The notes under the pieces were generated by a model, which saw only the letters and a list, made by a program, of their open reading frames with translations, ran no database searches and was not told the origin of the DNA. Shown here one piece after another: positions 57,200 through 64,000 of a stretch of 64,000 nucleotides of DNA. Position numbers and translations under genes: made by a program. How positions within the stretch are numbered: the first letter of the stretch is position 1; each line of letters starts with the position of its first letter. Location: the NCBI GenBank assembly GCA_964369215.1, contig CAYJEZ010000001.1, forward strand, positions 11,671 through 75,670, given 5' to 3'. Source of the DNA: SIG603 sp964369215 (GTDB lineage Bacteria; Bacillota; Clostridia; Oscillospirales; Acutalibacteraceae).

Positions 57200-58561
57200 A
57201 TGAATATTATAGTTGTGGGGGCAGGTAAAGTAGGAGCTACTATAGCAAGCTATTTATGTGAAGAGAACCACGACGTTACAGTTATAGATACAAGAGAACA
57301 TGTTTTAGACGCATTGATTAACGAAACAGATATTCAAGCAGTTTGTGGAGATGGTGCAATTTGTTCTATTTTAACAGAGGCTGAAGTTGAAAAGGCTTAT
57401 TTGGTTATAGCCACTACAGGCTCTGACGAGATTAATTTGCTTTGCTGTATGACCGCCAGAAAAATGGGCGCAAGACACTGCATTGCAAGGGTTAGAAATC
57501 CTAGCTACACTAAGCAAATTCCATTTATGAGAACTCAGTTAGGTCTTAGTATGATAGTTAACCCTGATTTTCAAACTGCCCTTGAAATTTCTAGAACGCT
57601 TCGATTTCCTTCCGCAATTAAAATAGAGGGCTTTTCAAAAAATAGGGTAGATTTAATAGAGTTAAAAATCGAAGCTGGCTCAAAGCTGGTTAATGTTTCA
57701 TTATCTCAACTTTCTAAAGTATTTAATGTCAAAATGCTAGTATGTGCTATAAAGAGAAATGACAAGGTCATTATTCCTAAGGGTGATGTTGTTTTAAAAG
57801 AGGGCGATAAAATACATGTAACTGCTTCGCATTCACATTTAAACAAGTTCTTTAAAGCTATGGGAATATTAAAAGACCCAATAAAAACCGTTATGATAAT
57901 TGGCGGAGGTAGAGTAGCATTTTATTTGGCACAGCACCTTGAAGAAATTGGAATGAAAGTTAAGATTATTGAAAACAAAGAAGAGACATGTATGGTTTTG
58001 GCTGAAAGACTGCCAAAAACCTCTATTATACATGGTGACGGAACAAGGCAAGAACTGCTTTTAGAAGAGGGCATTGAAACTGTTGATGCCTGTATTTCTC
58101 TTACTGGTATTGATGAAGAAAACATGATAATCTCTATGTATGCAGGCACTAAAAACGTGAAAAAAATAGTGACAAAAATAAATAGAACTGCCCTTATTGA
58201 CCTAGCAAAGAGCTTTGGTACCGACAGTATAGTTTCTACAAAAGAGACTACAGCTAATACAATTTTACAATATATAAGGGCAAAACAAAATGCTAAGGGT
58301 AATAGCATTAAAACACTTACAAAGCTTATAGACGGAAGAGCAGAGGCTCTTGAATTTTTTGTAAGCTCTAAAGCAAAATGGCTTAATATTCCTCTAAAAA
58401 ACTTAGACATAAGAGGAGACGCAATAATTGCAGGTATAGTTAGGTCAAATGCTACGGTTATTCCTGACGGAAATGATGTAATAAAATATAACGACAACGT
58501 TATAGTTGTAACTACAAACAGACATATTAAAGATATTGAAGATATTTTTGTAGACAACTAG
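57200..58561 (+). CDS. trkA: Trk potassium uptake regulatory subunit TrkA
   Basis: 453 residues with two RCK modules, each with a Rossmann and a TrkA-C part: IIVVGAGKVGATIASYLCEENHDVTVIDTRE at the start and VMIIGGGRVAFYLAQHLEEIGMKVKIIE near residue 232. Binds NAD(H)/ATP and gates TrkH from the cytoplasm. AAAGGG lies 11 nt before the ATG. Forms an operon with trkH, 14 nt downstream. Confidence 0.95.
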   Translation: MNIIVVGAGKVGATIASYLCEENHDVTVIDTREHVLDALINETDIQAVCGDGAICSILTEAEVEKAYLVIATTGSDEINLLCCMTARKMGARHCIARVRNPSYTKQIPFMRTQLGLSMIVNPDFQTALEISRTLRFPSAIKIEGFSKNRVDLIELKIEAGSKLVNVSLSQLSKVFNVKMLVCAIKRNDKVIIPKGDVVLKEGDKIHVTASHSHLNKFFKAMGILKDPIKTVMIIGGGRVAFYLAQHLEEIGMKVKIIENKEETCMVLAERLPKTSIIHGDGTRQELLLEEGIETVDACISLTGIDEENMIISMYAGTKNVKKIVTKINRTALIDLAKSFGTDSIVSTKETTANTILQYIRAKQNAKGNSIKTLTKLIDGRAEALEFFVSSKAKWLNIPLKNLDIRGDAIIAGIVRSNATVIPDGNDVIKYNDNVIVVTTNRHIKDIEDIFVDN

Positions 58562-58575
58562 AAAGGTATAACTTT

Positions 58576-60018
58576 ATGAATTACGCTGTAGTGGTAAAGA
58601 CTTTAGGCAGAATAATGTTTATTGTTGCTGTTCTATTATCTTTACCTATGTTTGTTTCTTTGTATTACGAAGAAAATATTTTCAATGTGTATTTAATACC
58701 AATATCTGTAATACTGTTATTGTCTTTACCTATGCAGTTTTTAGTAAAAACCAAATCATCAATGCATGCAAGAGAGGGCTATGTAATAGTAGCTCTTAGC
58801 TGGATTTTACTGTCTGCCTTTGGGTGTATGCCATTTGTTTTAAGTGGCGAAATTCCATCTGTTGTAGATGCTTTTTTTGAAACGGTATCAGGATTTACCA
58901 CAACGGGAAGTAGTATATTAACCGATATAGAAGCACTGCCTCAAAGTCTTTTATTTTGGCGGAGTTTTACACACTGGATTGGTGGTATGGGTGTTCTTGT
59001 TTTTGTACTTGCTGTTTTACCTAGCACACAAGGAACAGAAATGCACTTAATGCGAGCAGAAGTTCCGGGGCCTAAAGTAGGAAAACTAGTTAGTAAAACA
59101 AGGTTTACAGCAAGGCTTTTATATGCAATTTACTTGGGGCTTACAGTGTTAGAGATTATATGCTTACTAATTGCAGGGCAACCTCTTTTCGACAGTGCAG
59201 TTAATGCATTTGCAACCGCAGGAACAGGCGGTTTTTCTGTGTTAAACACCAGCATAGGAGGTTATGAAAGCCCGGCTGTAGAGTATATAATCAGTGTTTT
59301 TATGCTTTTATTCGGTATTAACTTTAATTTATTTTATTATTTACTTATAAGAAAATTTGCTTTAAGTTATAAAAACGAAGAGCTAAGAGGTTACTTGATT
59401 ATCGTTTTAGCAGCAGTTACACTTATATTTTTCAATGTATACCCATTGTATGGAGATTTTGAAGAAGCGTTCAGAGACTCTCTCTTCCAAGTTTCTTCAA
59501 TAATTACTACCACAGGTTTTGGAACTGCCGACTTTAATAGTTGGCCAGTGTTCTCACAAGCTATATTAGTGCTACTAATGTTTGTAGGAGCAAGTGCTGG
59601 CTCAACAGGTGGAGGAATAAAGGTAAGCCGTGTTATTATATTATTTAAACAAGCTATTAAAGAGGTTAAGCGCACACTCAACCCACGCTCTGTTATAGCG
59701 GTAAAAATGGATGCAAAAGCTCTTACCCCTTCTGTTTTAAATGGAGTAAGCCTGTTTTTTGTAGTTTACATGTTTGTTATGGGCACTTCAATATTGCTAT
59801 TGTCTTTGGACGGATTTGATATAAAAACCACCTCAACAGCAGTTATTGCTTGTATAAATAATATTGGCCCTGGTCTTGGCGACGTTGGACCTACAGGAAA
59901 TTTCTCAGCCTTTAGCGATTTTGGAAAAATAATACTAAGCTTTAATATGCTTGCAGGTAGGTTAGAGCTGTTCCCAATGCTTGTTCTGTTTTATTTCCCT
60001 ACTTGGAGAAAAGCTTAA
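58576..60018 (+). CDS. trkH: Trk potassium uptake channel TrkH
   Basis: 480 residues, about ten membrane helices with four pore-loop repeats. Selectivity-filter-like glycines are visible in ETVSGFTTTGSSIL, NAFATAGTGGFSV, SSIITTTGFGTADF and ACINNIGPGLGDVG. C-terminus MLAGRLELFPMLVLFYFPTWRK is typical. Takes up K+ with TrkA as the gate. Confidence 0.95.
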   Translation: MNYAVVVKTLGRIMFIVAVLLSLPMFVSLYYEENIFNVYLIPISVILLLSLPMQFLVKTKSSMHAREGYVIVALSWILLSAFGCMPFVLSGEIPSVVDAFFETVSGFTTTGSSILTDIEALPQSLLFWRSFTHWIGGMGVLVFVLAVLPSTQGTEMHLMRAEVPGPKVGKLVSKTRFTARLLYAIYLGLTVLEIICLLIAGQPLFDSAVNAFATAGTGGFSVLNTSIGGYESPAVEYIISVFMLLFGINFNLFYYLLIRKFALSYKNEELRGYLIIVLAAVTLIFFNVYPLYGDFEEAFRDSLFQVSSIITTTGFGTADFNSWPVFSQAILVLLMFVGASAGSTGGGIKVSRVIILFKQAIKEVKRTLNPRSVIAVKMDAKALTPSVLNGVSLFFVVYMFVMGTSILLLSLDGFDIKTTSTAVIACINNIGPGLGDVGPTGNFSAFSDFGKIILSFNMLAGRLELFPMLVLFYFPTWRKA

Positions 60019-60039
60019 TAAAATATGTGTAATATATTT

Positions 60040-60065
60040 AAACCTGACACACAGTTGTCAGGTTT
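60040..60065 (+). other. Hairpin after trkH
   Basis: AAACCTGAC-N8-GTCAGGTTT, 9-bp stem, followed by AGTATG. Only the TTT of the stem, no T-run, so incomplete termination is likely. An extended -10 (TG-A-TATAAT, 60070-60078) for the next gene overlaps closely. Confidence 0.5.
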
Positions 60066-60097
60066 AGTATGATATAATGCGGTAAAGGAGATTTTTT

Positions 60098-60544
60098 ATG
60101 ATTTATAGGCTAGCCGAATTTGGTGACATAGACGAGCTTGTTAACTTAAGGCTTGAGATGAGAAAAGAGAACGACAAGGACGTGGACTTAAGCGAGATGA
60201 AAGCTAGAACTATAGACTTTTTTCATAGAAACTTAGGAAAAACTCATATAGAGTTTGTGGCTGAAAAAGAATTGCTTATTGTCTCTACAATAGGAGTCAC
60301 ACTTTTTGAAGTTCCACCTATTACATCTTTAATGAACGGAAAAACGGCTAGAATGATGAATGTATACACCGTTCCTGAGTATAGAAGAAAAGGAATAGCA
60401 AGTGATTTGCTTAAATTTTCTATTGACTATTTAAAAAATAACGGCTATGCTAAAATTAGCTTACACTCGTCTGATATGGGTAAAAAACTTTACGAGAAAA
60501 GCGGATTTATCGCTTCAAAAGACGAGTACTCTATTAAAATATAA
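60098..60544 (+). CDS. GNAT-family N-acetyltransferase
   Basis: 148 residues. MNVYTVPEYRRKGIASDLLKFSIDYLKNNGYAKISLHSSDMGKKLYEKSGF contains the acetyl-CoA loop RRKGIA and the C-terminal YEKxGF. Substrate unknown. AAAGGAG lies 7 nt before the ATG; the acylphosphatase gene follows 9 nt later. Confidence 0.9.
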   Translation: MIYRLAEFGDIDELVNLRLEMRKENDKDVDLSEMKARTIDFFHRNLGKTHIEFVAEKELLIVSTIGVTLFEVPPITSLMNGKTARMMNVYTVPEYRRKGIASDLLKFSIDYLKNNGYAKISLHSSDMGKKLYEKSGFIASKDEYSIKI

Positions 60545-60553
60545 AGGGGTAAA

Positions 60554-60904
60554 ATGAGAAAACTAATAAGAGGAATTTATGGTTATTTTGCAGATTTAAG
60601 TGCAAAGCGTATAGAATTTAATGAAGTGCCTAAAAGTGATATAGTATGTAAAGAGTTTAGGTTTTACGGCAAAGTTCAAAATGTAGGTTTTAGAAGAACG
60701 GCTAAAATATGGGCTGATAAACTTGGTTTGTTCGGTTACGGAGAAAACTTAGAAGATGGCTCTGTATTTTTATTACTACAAGGAGAAACTAATAAAATAC
60801 AATTATTAATATCTGCCTTTGACAAAATTAATAGAATTAAAATTAGCAAAATAGAAGAGAAATCATTAGAAATAAATAATAGTCTAACTGAATTTAAAGC
60901 ATAA
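60554..60904 (+). CDS. Acylphosphatase with N-terminal extension
   Basis: 116 residues. The core FRFYGKVQNVGFRRTAKIWADKLGLFGYGENLEDGSVFLLLQG has the acylphosphatase arginine in VGFRR and the catalytic asparagine in GENLEDGSV. An added N-terminus of about 30 residues (RKLIRGIYGYFADLSAKRIE) is not part of the normal 90-residue fold. It hydrolyses carboxyl phosphates such as acetyl phosphate. It ends 15 nt before uvrA. Confidence 0.87.
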   Translation: MRKLIRGIYGYFADLSAKRIEFNEVPKSDIVCKEFRFYGKVQNVGFRRTAKIWADKLGLFGYGENLEDGSVFLLLQGETNKIQLLISAFDKINRIKISKIEEKSLEINNSLTEFKA

Positions 60905-60919
60905 GAAAAGGAAGTTAAA

Positions 60920-63739
60920 ATGGCATCAAAAAATATTATAGTAAAAGGTGCAAGAGAGCACAATTTAAAAAATATAGATATAGAAATTCCAAGAGATAAG
61001 CTAGTAGTTCTTACAGGCCTTTCAGGCTCAGGTAAGTCTTCATTAGCTTTTGACACTATATATGCAGAGGGTCAAAGAAGATATGTCGAGTCCTTATCAT
61101 CATATGCAAGGCAATTTTTAGGTCAAATGGAAAAACCAGATGTTGACAGCATAGATGGTCTATCTCCTGCTATATCAATAGACCAAAAAACTACATCGAA
61201 AAACCCACGCTCTACCGTTGGAACCGTAACAGAAATTTACGACTACCTAAGGCTTATGTACGCTAGGGTGGGTGTTCCGCATTGCCCTGTATGCGGTATA
61301 GAGATTACACAACAAACCATAGACCAAATAGTAGATAAAGTGCTTAAAATGCCTGAGAAAACAAGAATACAAGTTTTAGCACCTGTGGTAAAAGGAAGAA
61401 AAGGCGAGCACCAAAAAGAGTTTGATGCTGCTAAAAAAAGTGGTTATGTTAGGGTTAGGGTAGACGGTCTAACCTACGACTTAACAGAGCTACCTAAGCT
61501 TGAAAAAAACAAAAAGCATAATATTGAGATAATAGTAGACAGGCTTGTTATTAAAGAAGATATTCGCTCTAGGCTTGCAGACTCTTTAGAGACTGCAGCT
61601 GGTTTAACAGGCGGCTTAATAATAATAAATGTTATAGACGGCGAGGACATTACATTCTCGCAAAACTACGCATGTCCTGAGCACGGAATAAGCATAGACG
61701 AATTAAGCCCAAGAATGTTTTCGTTTAACAATCCGTTCGGAGCGTGTACAAAATGCACAGGCCTTGGGGTTTTTATGAAAATTGACCCTAAGCTAATTAT
61801 TCCTAATCCTAAAAAATCTGTCGCTGAGGGCGGATTAAAGGCTAGTGGTTGGGCAATGGAGGGAAGCACTATTGCCACTATGTACATGACCGGACTTGCA
61901 AAACACTACAAATTCTCGCTTGACACACCTATTGAAGATTTGCCCAAAGAGATAGTAGATATATTGCTTTATGGCACAAAAGGTGAGAAAATTAAGCTCA
62001 CTCGAGAGAACGAGTATGGCACAGGCAAATATCAAGCACCTTTCGAGGGAATAATAAACAATCTAGAGAGAAGATTTAGAGATACTCAAAGCAACTGGAT
62101 TAAAGAAGAAATAGAGGCATATATGAATGCTGTTCCTTGCGACGCTTGTGGAGGAAAAAGGCTTAGCCCTGAAAGTTTAGCGGTAACAGTAGGAGACGTA
62201 AACATAAGTGATTTATGTGAGTTATCTATAGGTAAAGCTTACAACTTTGTTGATAATCTCGAGTTCTCTGCGAGAAATGCTCCTGTAGCCGAGCCAATTA
62301 TTAAAGAGATTAAAGAGAGGCTAGGCTTTTTGCAAAGTGTTGGTCTTGAGTATTTAACCCTTTCACGCTCTTCAGGCACATTGTCTGGCGGAGAGAGCCA
62401 AAGAATTCGGCTTGCTACCAATATAGGTTCTTCTTTAATGGGAGTTTTATATATTCTAGACGAGCCTAGCATTGGGCTTCATCAAAGAGATAACCACAAG
62501 CTTTTAGCTACACTTGAAAGGCTTCGTGACCTTGGCAATACAGTTATTGTTGTTGAGCATGACGAAGACACAATGCGTGCAGCCGACCACATTATAGATA
62601 TAGGTCCAGGTGCTGGTATTCATGGTGGAAATGTAGTTTTTAACGGGCCTGTTGAAAAAATACTTAAATGCAAAAACTCTGTAACAGGTCAATATTTAAG
62701 CGGCAAAAAGAAAGTTGATGTCCCCACTCAAAGACGTGAGGGCAACGGAAACAAGCTGACTATAGTCGGAGCAACCCACAACAATTTGCAAGGGGTTGAT
62801 GTAGATATACCTTTAGGCACATTTGTTTGTGTAACTGGAGTTTCTGGCTCTGGCAAGTCTTCATTAATCAACGAGATATTATATAAAAAACTCTCGGTAG
62901 AGCTTAATGGAGCTAAGGCGATAGCCGGGAACCATAAAGAGATATTAGGTATGGAGAACCTTGATAAGGTTATACAAATAAATCAAAACCCTATAGGCAG
63001 AACCCCTAGGTCTAACCCAGCTACTTACACAGGTGTTTTTACAGATATAAGAGACCTTTACGCCTCTACAACCGAGGCAAAGCTTAGAGGCTTTGGCACA
63101 GGTAGGTTCTCGTTTAACGTAAAAGGCGGTAGGTGCGAGGCTTGCCAAGGAGACGGAATTATTAAAATTGAGATGCACTTTTTACCAGACGTTTATGTTA
63201 CATGTGATGTGTGCAAGGGCAAAAGGTATAACCGTGAGACGCTAGAGGTAAAATATAAAGGCAAAACAATTCATGACATACTAGAGATGACGGTTGAAGA
63301 GGGCCTAGATTTCTTCAGAGATATTCCGAAAATATCGAGAAAACTTGAGACTATATACAGAGTGGGTCTTGATTATGTAAAAATAGGACAACCTGCAACA
63401 ACGCTATCTGGCGGAGAGGCTCAGAGGGTAAAACTTGCTACAGAGCTTAGCAAAAGGGCGACCGGTAAAACCATTTATATATTAGACGAGCCCACAACCG
63501 GACTTCATATTGCAGACGTGCACAAGCTAATAGAGGTTTTACAAGAGCTTGTAGACACAGGCAATACAGTACTTGTTATAGAGCACAACTTAGACCTAAT
63601 TAAAACTGCCGACCATGTTATTGATTTAGGCCCTGAGGGAGGAAGTGGTGGCGGAGAGATTGTCGCCATTGGCACACCTGAGCAAGTAGCTAAGGTAGAG
63701 GGCTCTTACACTGGGCAGTATTTAAAGCATGTACTATGA
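60920..63739 (+). CDS. uvrA: UvrABC damage-recognition subunit UvrA
   Basis: 939 residues, complete. Two ABC ATPase modules: Walker A GLSGSGKSSLAFDTIYAEGQRRY near residue 32 and GVSGSGKSSLINEI near residue 640; signature LSGGESQRIRLA and LSGGEAQRVKLA; zinc modules CPVCGIEI, CxxC pairs (CTKCTG, CDACGG) and CEACQGDG..CDVCKG. UvrA dimers find bulky DNA lesions and load UvrB. uvrB, often adjacent, is not in the window. Confidence 0.98.
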   Translation: MASKNIIVKGAREHNLKNIDIEIPRDKLVVLTGLSGSGKSSLAFDTIYAEGQRRYVESLSSYARQFLGQMEKPDVDSIDGLSPAISIDQKTTSKNPRSTVGTVTEIYDYLRLMYARVGVPHCPVCGIEITQQTIDQIVDKVLKMPEKTRIQVLAPVVKGRKGEHQKEFDAAKKSGYVRVRVDGLTYDLTELPKLEKNKKHNIEIIVDRLVIKEDIRSRLADSLETAAGLTGGLIIINVIDGEDITFSQNYACPEHGISIDELSPRMFSFNNPFGACTKCTGLGVFMKIDPKLIIPNPKKSVAEGGLKASGWAMEGSTIATMYMTGLAKHYKFSLDTPIEDLPKEIVDILLYGTKGEKIKLTRENEYGTGKYQAPFEGIINNLERRFRDTQSNWIKEEIEAYMNAVPCDACGGKRLSPESLAVTVGDVNISDLCELSIGKAYNFVDNLEFSARNAPVAEPIIKEIKERLGFLQSVGLEYLTLSRSSGTLSGGESQRIRLATNIGSSLMGVLYILDEPSIGLHQRDNHKLLATLERLRDLGNTVIVVEHDEDTMRAADHIIDIGPGAGIHGGNVVFNGPVEKILKCKNSVTGQYLSGKKKVDVPTQRREGNGNKLTIVGATHNNLQGVDVDIPLGTFVCVTGVSGSGKSSLINEILYKKLSVELNGAKAIAGNHKEILGMENLDKVIQINQNPIGRTPRSNPATYTGVFTDIRDLYASTTEAKLRGFGTGRFSFNVKGGRCEACQGDGIIKIEMHFLPDVYVTCDVCKGKRYNRETLEVKYKGKTIHDILEMTVEEGLDFFRDIPKISRKLETIYRVGLDYVKIGQPATTLSGGEAQRVKLATELSKRATGKTIYILDEPTTGLHIADVHKLIEVLQELVDTGNTVLVIEHNLDLIKTADHVIDLGPEGGSGGGEIVAIGTPEQVAKVEGSYTGQYLKHVL

Positions 63740-63779
63740 TATAGTCAAACCAATAAAAATTATAATGTACAATTAATAA

Positions 63780-63818
63780 AAAACTGTAGATGAAATTTTC
63801 TCATCTACAGTTTTATTT
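63780..63818. terminator. Bidirectional terminator between uvrA and the ABC exporter
   Basis: AAAACTGTAGATGA-N7-TCATCTACAGTTTT, perfect 14-bp stem, T-rich on both strands (TTTTATTTT plus strand; TTTTTTATTAATT minus strand). Serves the two convergent genes. Confidence 0.92.
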
Positions 63819-63827
63819 TATAGCAAA

Positions 63828-64000
63828 TTACGCACTCTCTTCGTTATAATACTGTGCCTGTGCATGCCATAAAGCTTTATACTTGCCCTCTGTTTCAAGA
63901 AGCTCTTCGTGAATACCCTCCTCTGATATCTCGCCTTTATCAAATACAACAATTCTGTCGCAAAACTTACAGCTAGATAGCCTGTGGCTTATATAAACAG
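63828..64000 (-). CDS. ABC transporter ATP-binding protein, C-terminal fragment
   Basis: Open at the right edge; the last 57 codons are present: VYISHRLSSCKFCDRIVVFD, KGEISEEGIHEELLETEGKY, KALWHAQAQYYNEESA. The H-loop SHR, DRIVVFDKGEI and HEELL identify the end of an ABC ATPase of the exporter (MsbA/LmrA) type, probably fused to membrane segments outside the window. Confidence 0.9.
   Translation of the reverse strand, partial: VYISHRLSSCKFCDRIVVFDKGEISEEGIHEELLETEGKYKALWHAQAQYYNEESA

Overview
The window comes from a low-G+C Gram-positive anaerobe of the class Clostridia, most like the Lachnospirales/Epulopiscium side of the class. The evidence is a B. subtilis-like fla/che gene order, a single-subunit pyruvate:ferredoxin oxidoreductase, SpoIIP (spore formation), a DUF4364 protein, a KOW gene between infA and map, AT-rich intergenic DNA with clear sigma-A promoters, and frequent TTG/GTG starts. 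It is draft sequence: two 100-N placeholders lie at 6397-6496 and 48912-49011. I saw no rRNA, tRNA, CRISPR array or intact insertion sequence.

Layout. 1-10014 (+): end of a flagellar/chemotaxis operon (fliN/Y end, cheY, fliO, fliP, fliQ, fliR, flhB, flhA, gap, fliA, two rod genes, cheC, cheD). 10015-11101 (+): an ArsR-type repressor with an SdpI-type membrane protein behind a promoter flanked by two copies of one palindrome. 11102-11828: no protein gene I would call firmly, but a strong candidate small RNA on the minus strand. 11829-28009 (-): the S10-spc-alpha ribosomal superoperon (rpsJ to rplQ, with secY, adk, map, infA, rpmJ, rpoA) behind a long leader that holds an intrinsic terminator. 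28370-34100 (-): small hypothetical genes, a DUF4364 protein, prmC with an M28 peptidase, SpoIIP and a ferritin-like helical protein. 34306-38915 (+): a TM2 protein and an LplABC-type sugar ABC importer. 39067-42315 (-): an acetyltransferase, a UreI/AmiS channel, a membrane protein, a NUDIX hydrolase, Ung and a small conserved protein; a Cro-type regulator diverges at 42495. 42846-46391 (-): nifJ. 46692-48877: a PilZ protein divergent from a ParA-ComFB pair. 48877-49192: a repeated three-hairpin element broken by the second gap. 49302-53062 (+): rpmG-secE-nusG-rplK-rplA and rplJ-rplL with an L10 leader, closed by a terminator and not followed by rpoBC. 53111-55502 (+): a Gfo/Idh/MocA dehydrogenase and a TIM-barrel isomerase. 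55536-56882 (-): a MATE exporter. 57108-63739 (+): trkA-trkH, GNAT, acylphosphatase, uvrA. 63828-64000 (-): tail of an ABC exporter.

How the parts fit. Most of the window is core machinery: motility, translation, fermentation, repair and potassium uptake. Its regulatory DNA is unusually easy to read: leader attenuators (S10, L10), twin L1-type sites before rplK and rplA, twin palindromes around the arsR promoter, and twin TTACAA-N2-TTGTAA palindromes before the sugar importer. The least conventional parts are (1) the candidate C-rich small RNA at 11322-11435, (2) the PilZ / ParA-ComFB locus, where two probable cyclic-di-GMP receptor families sit next to a positioning-type ATPase in a motile cell, and (3) the repeat structures at both assembly gaps.
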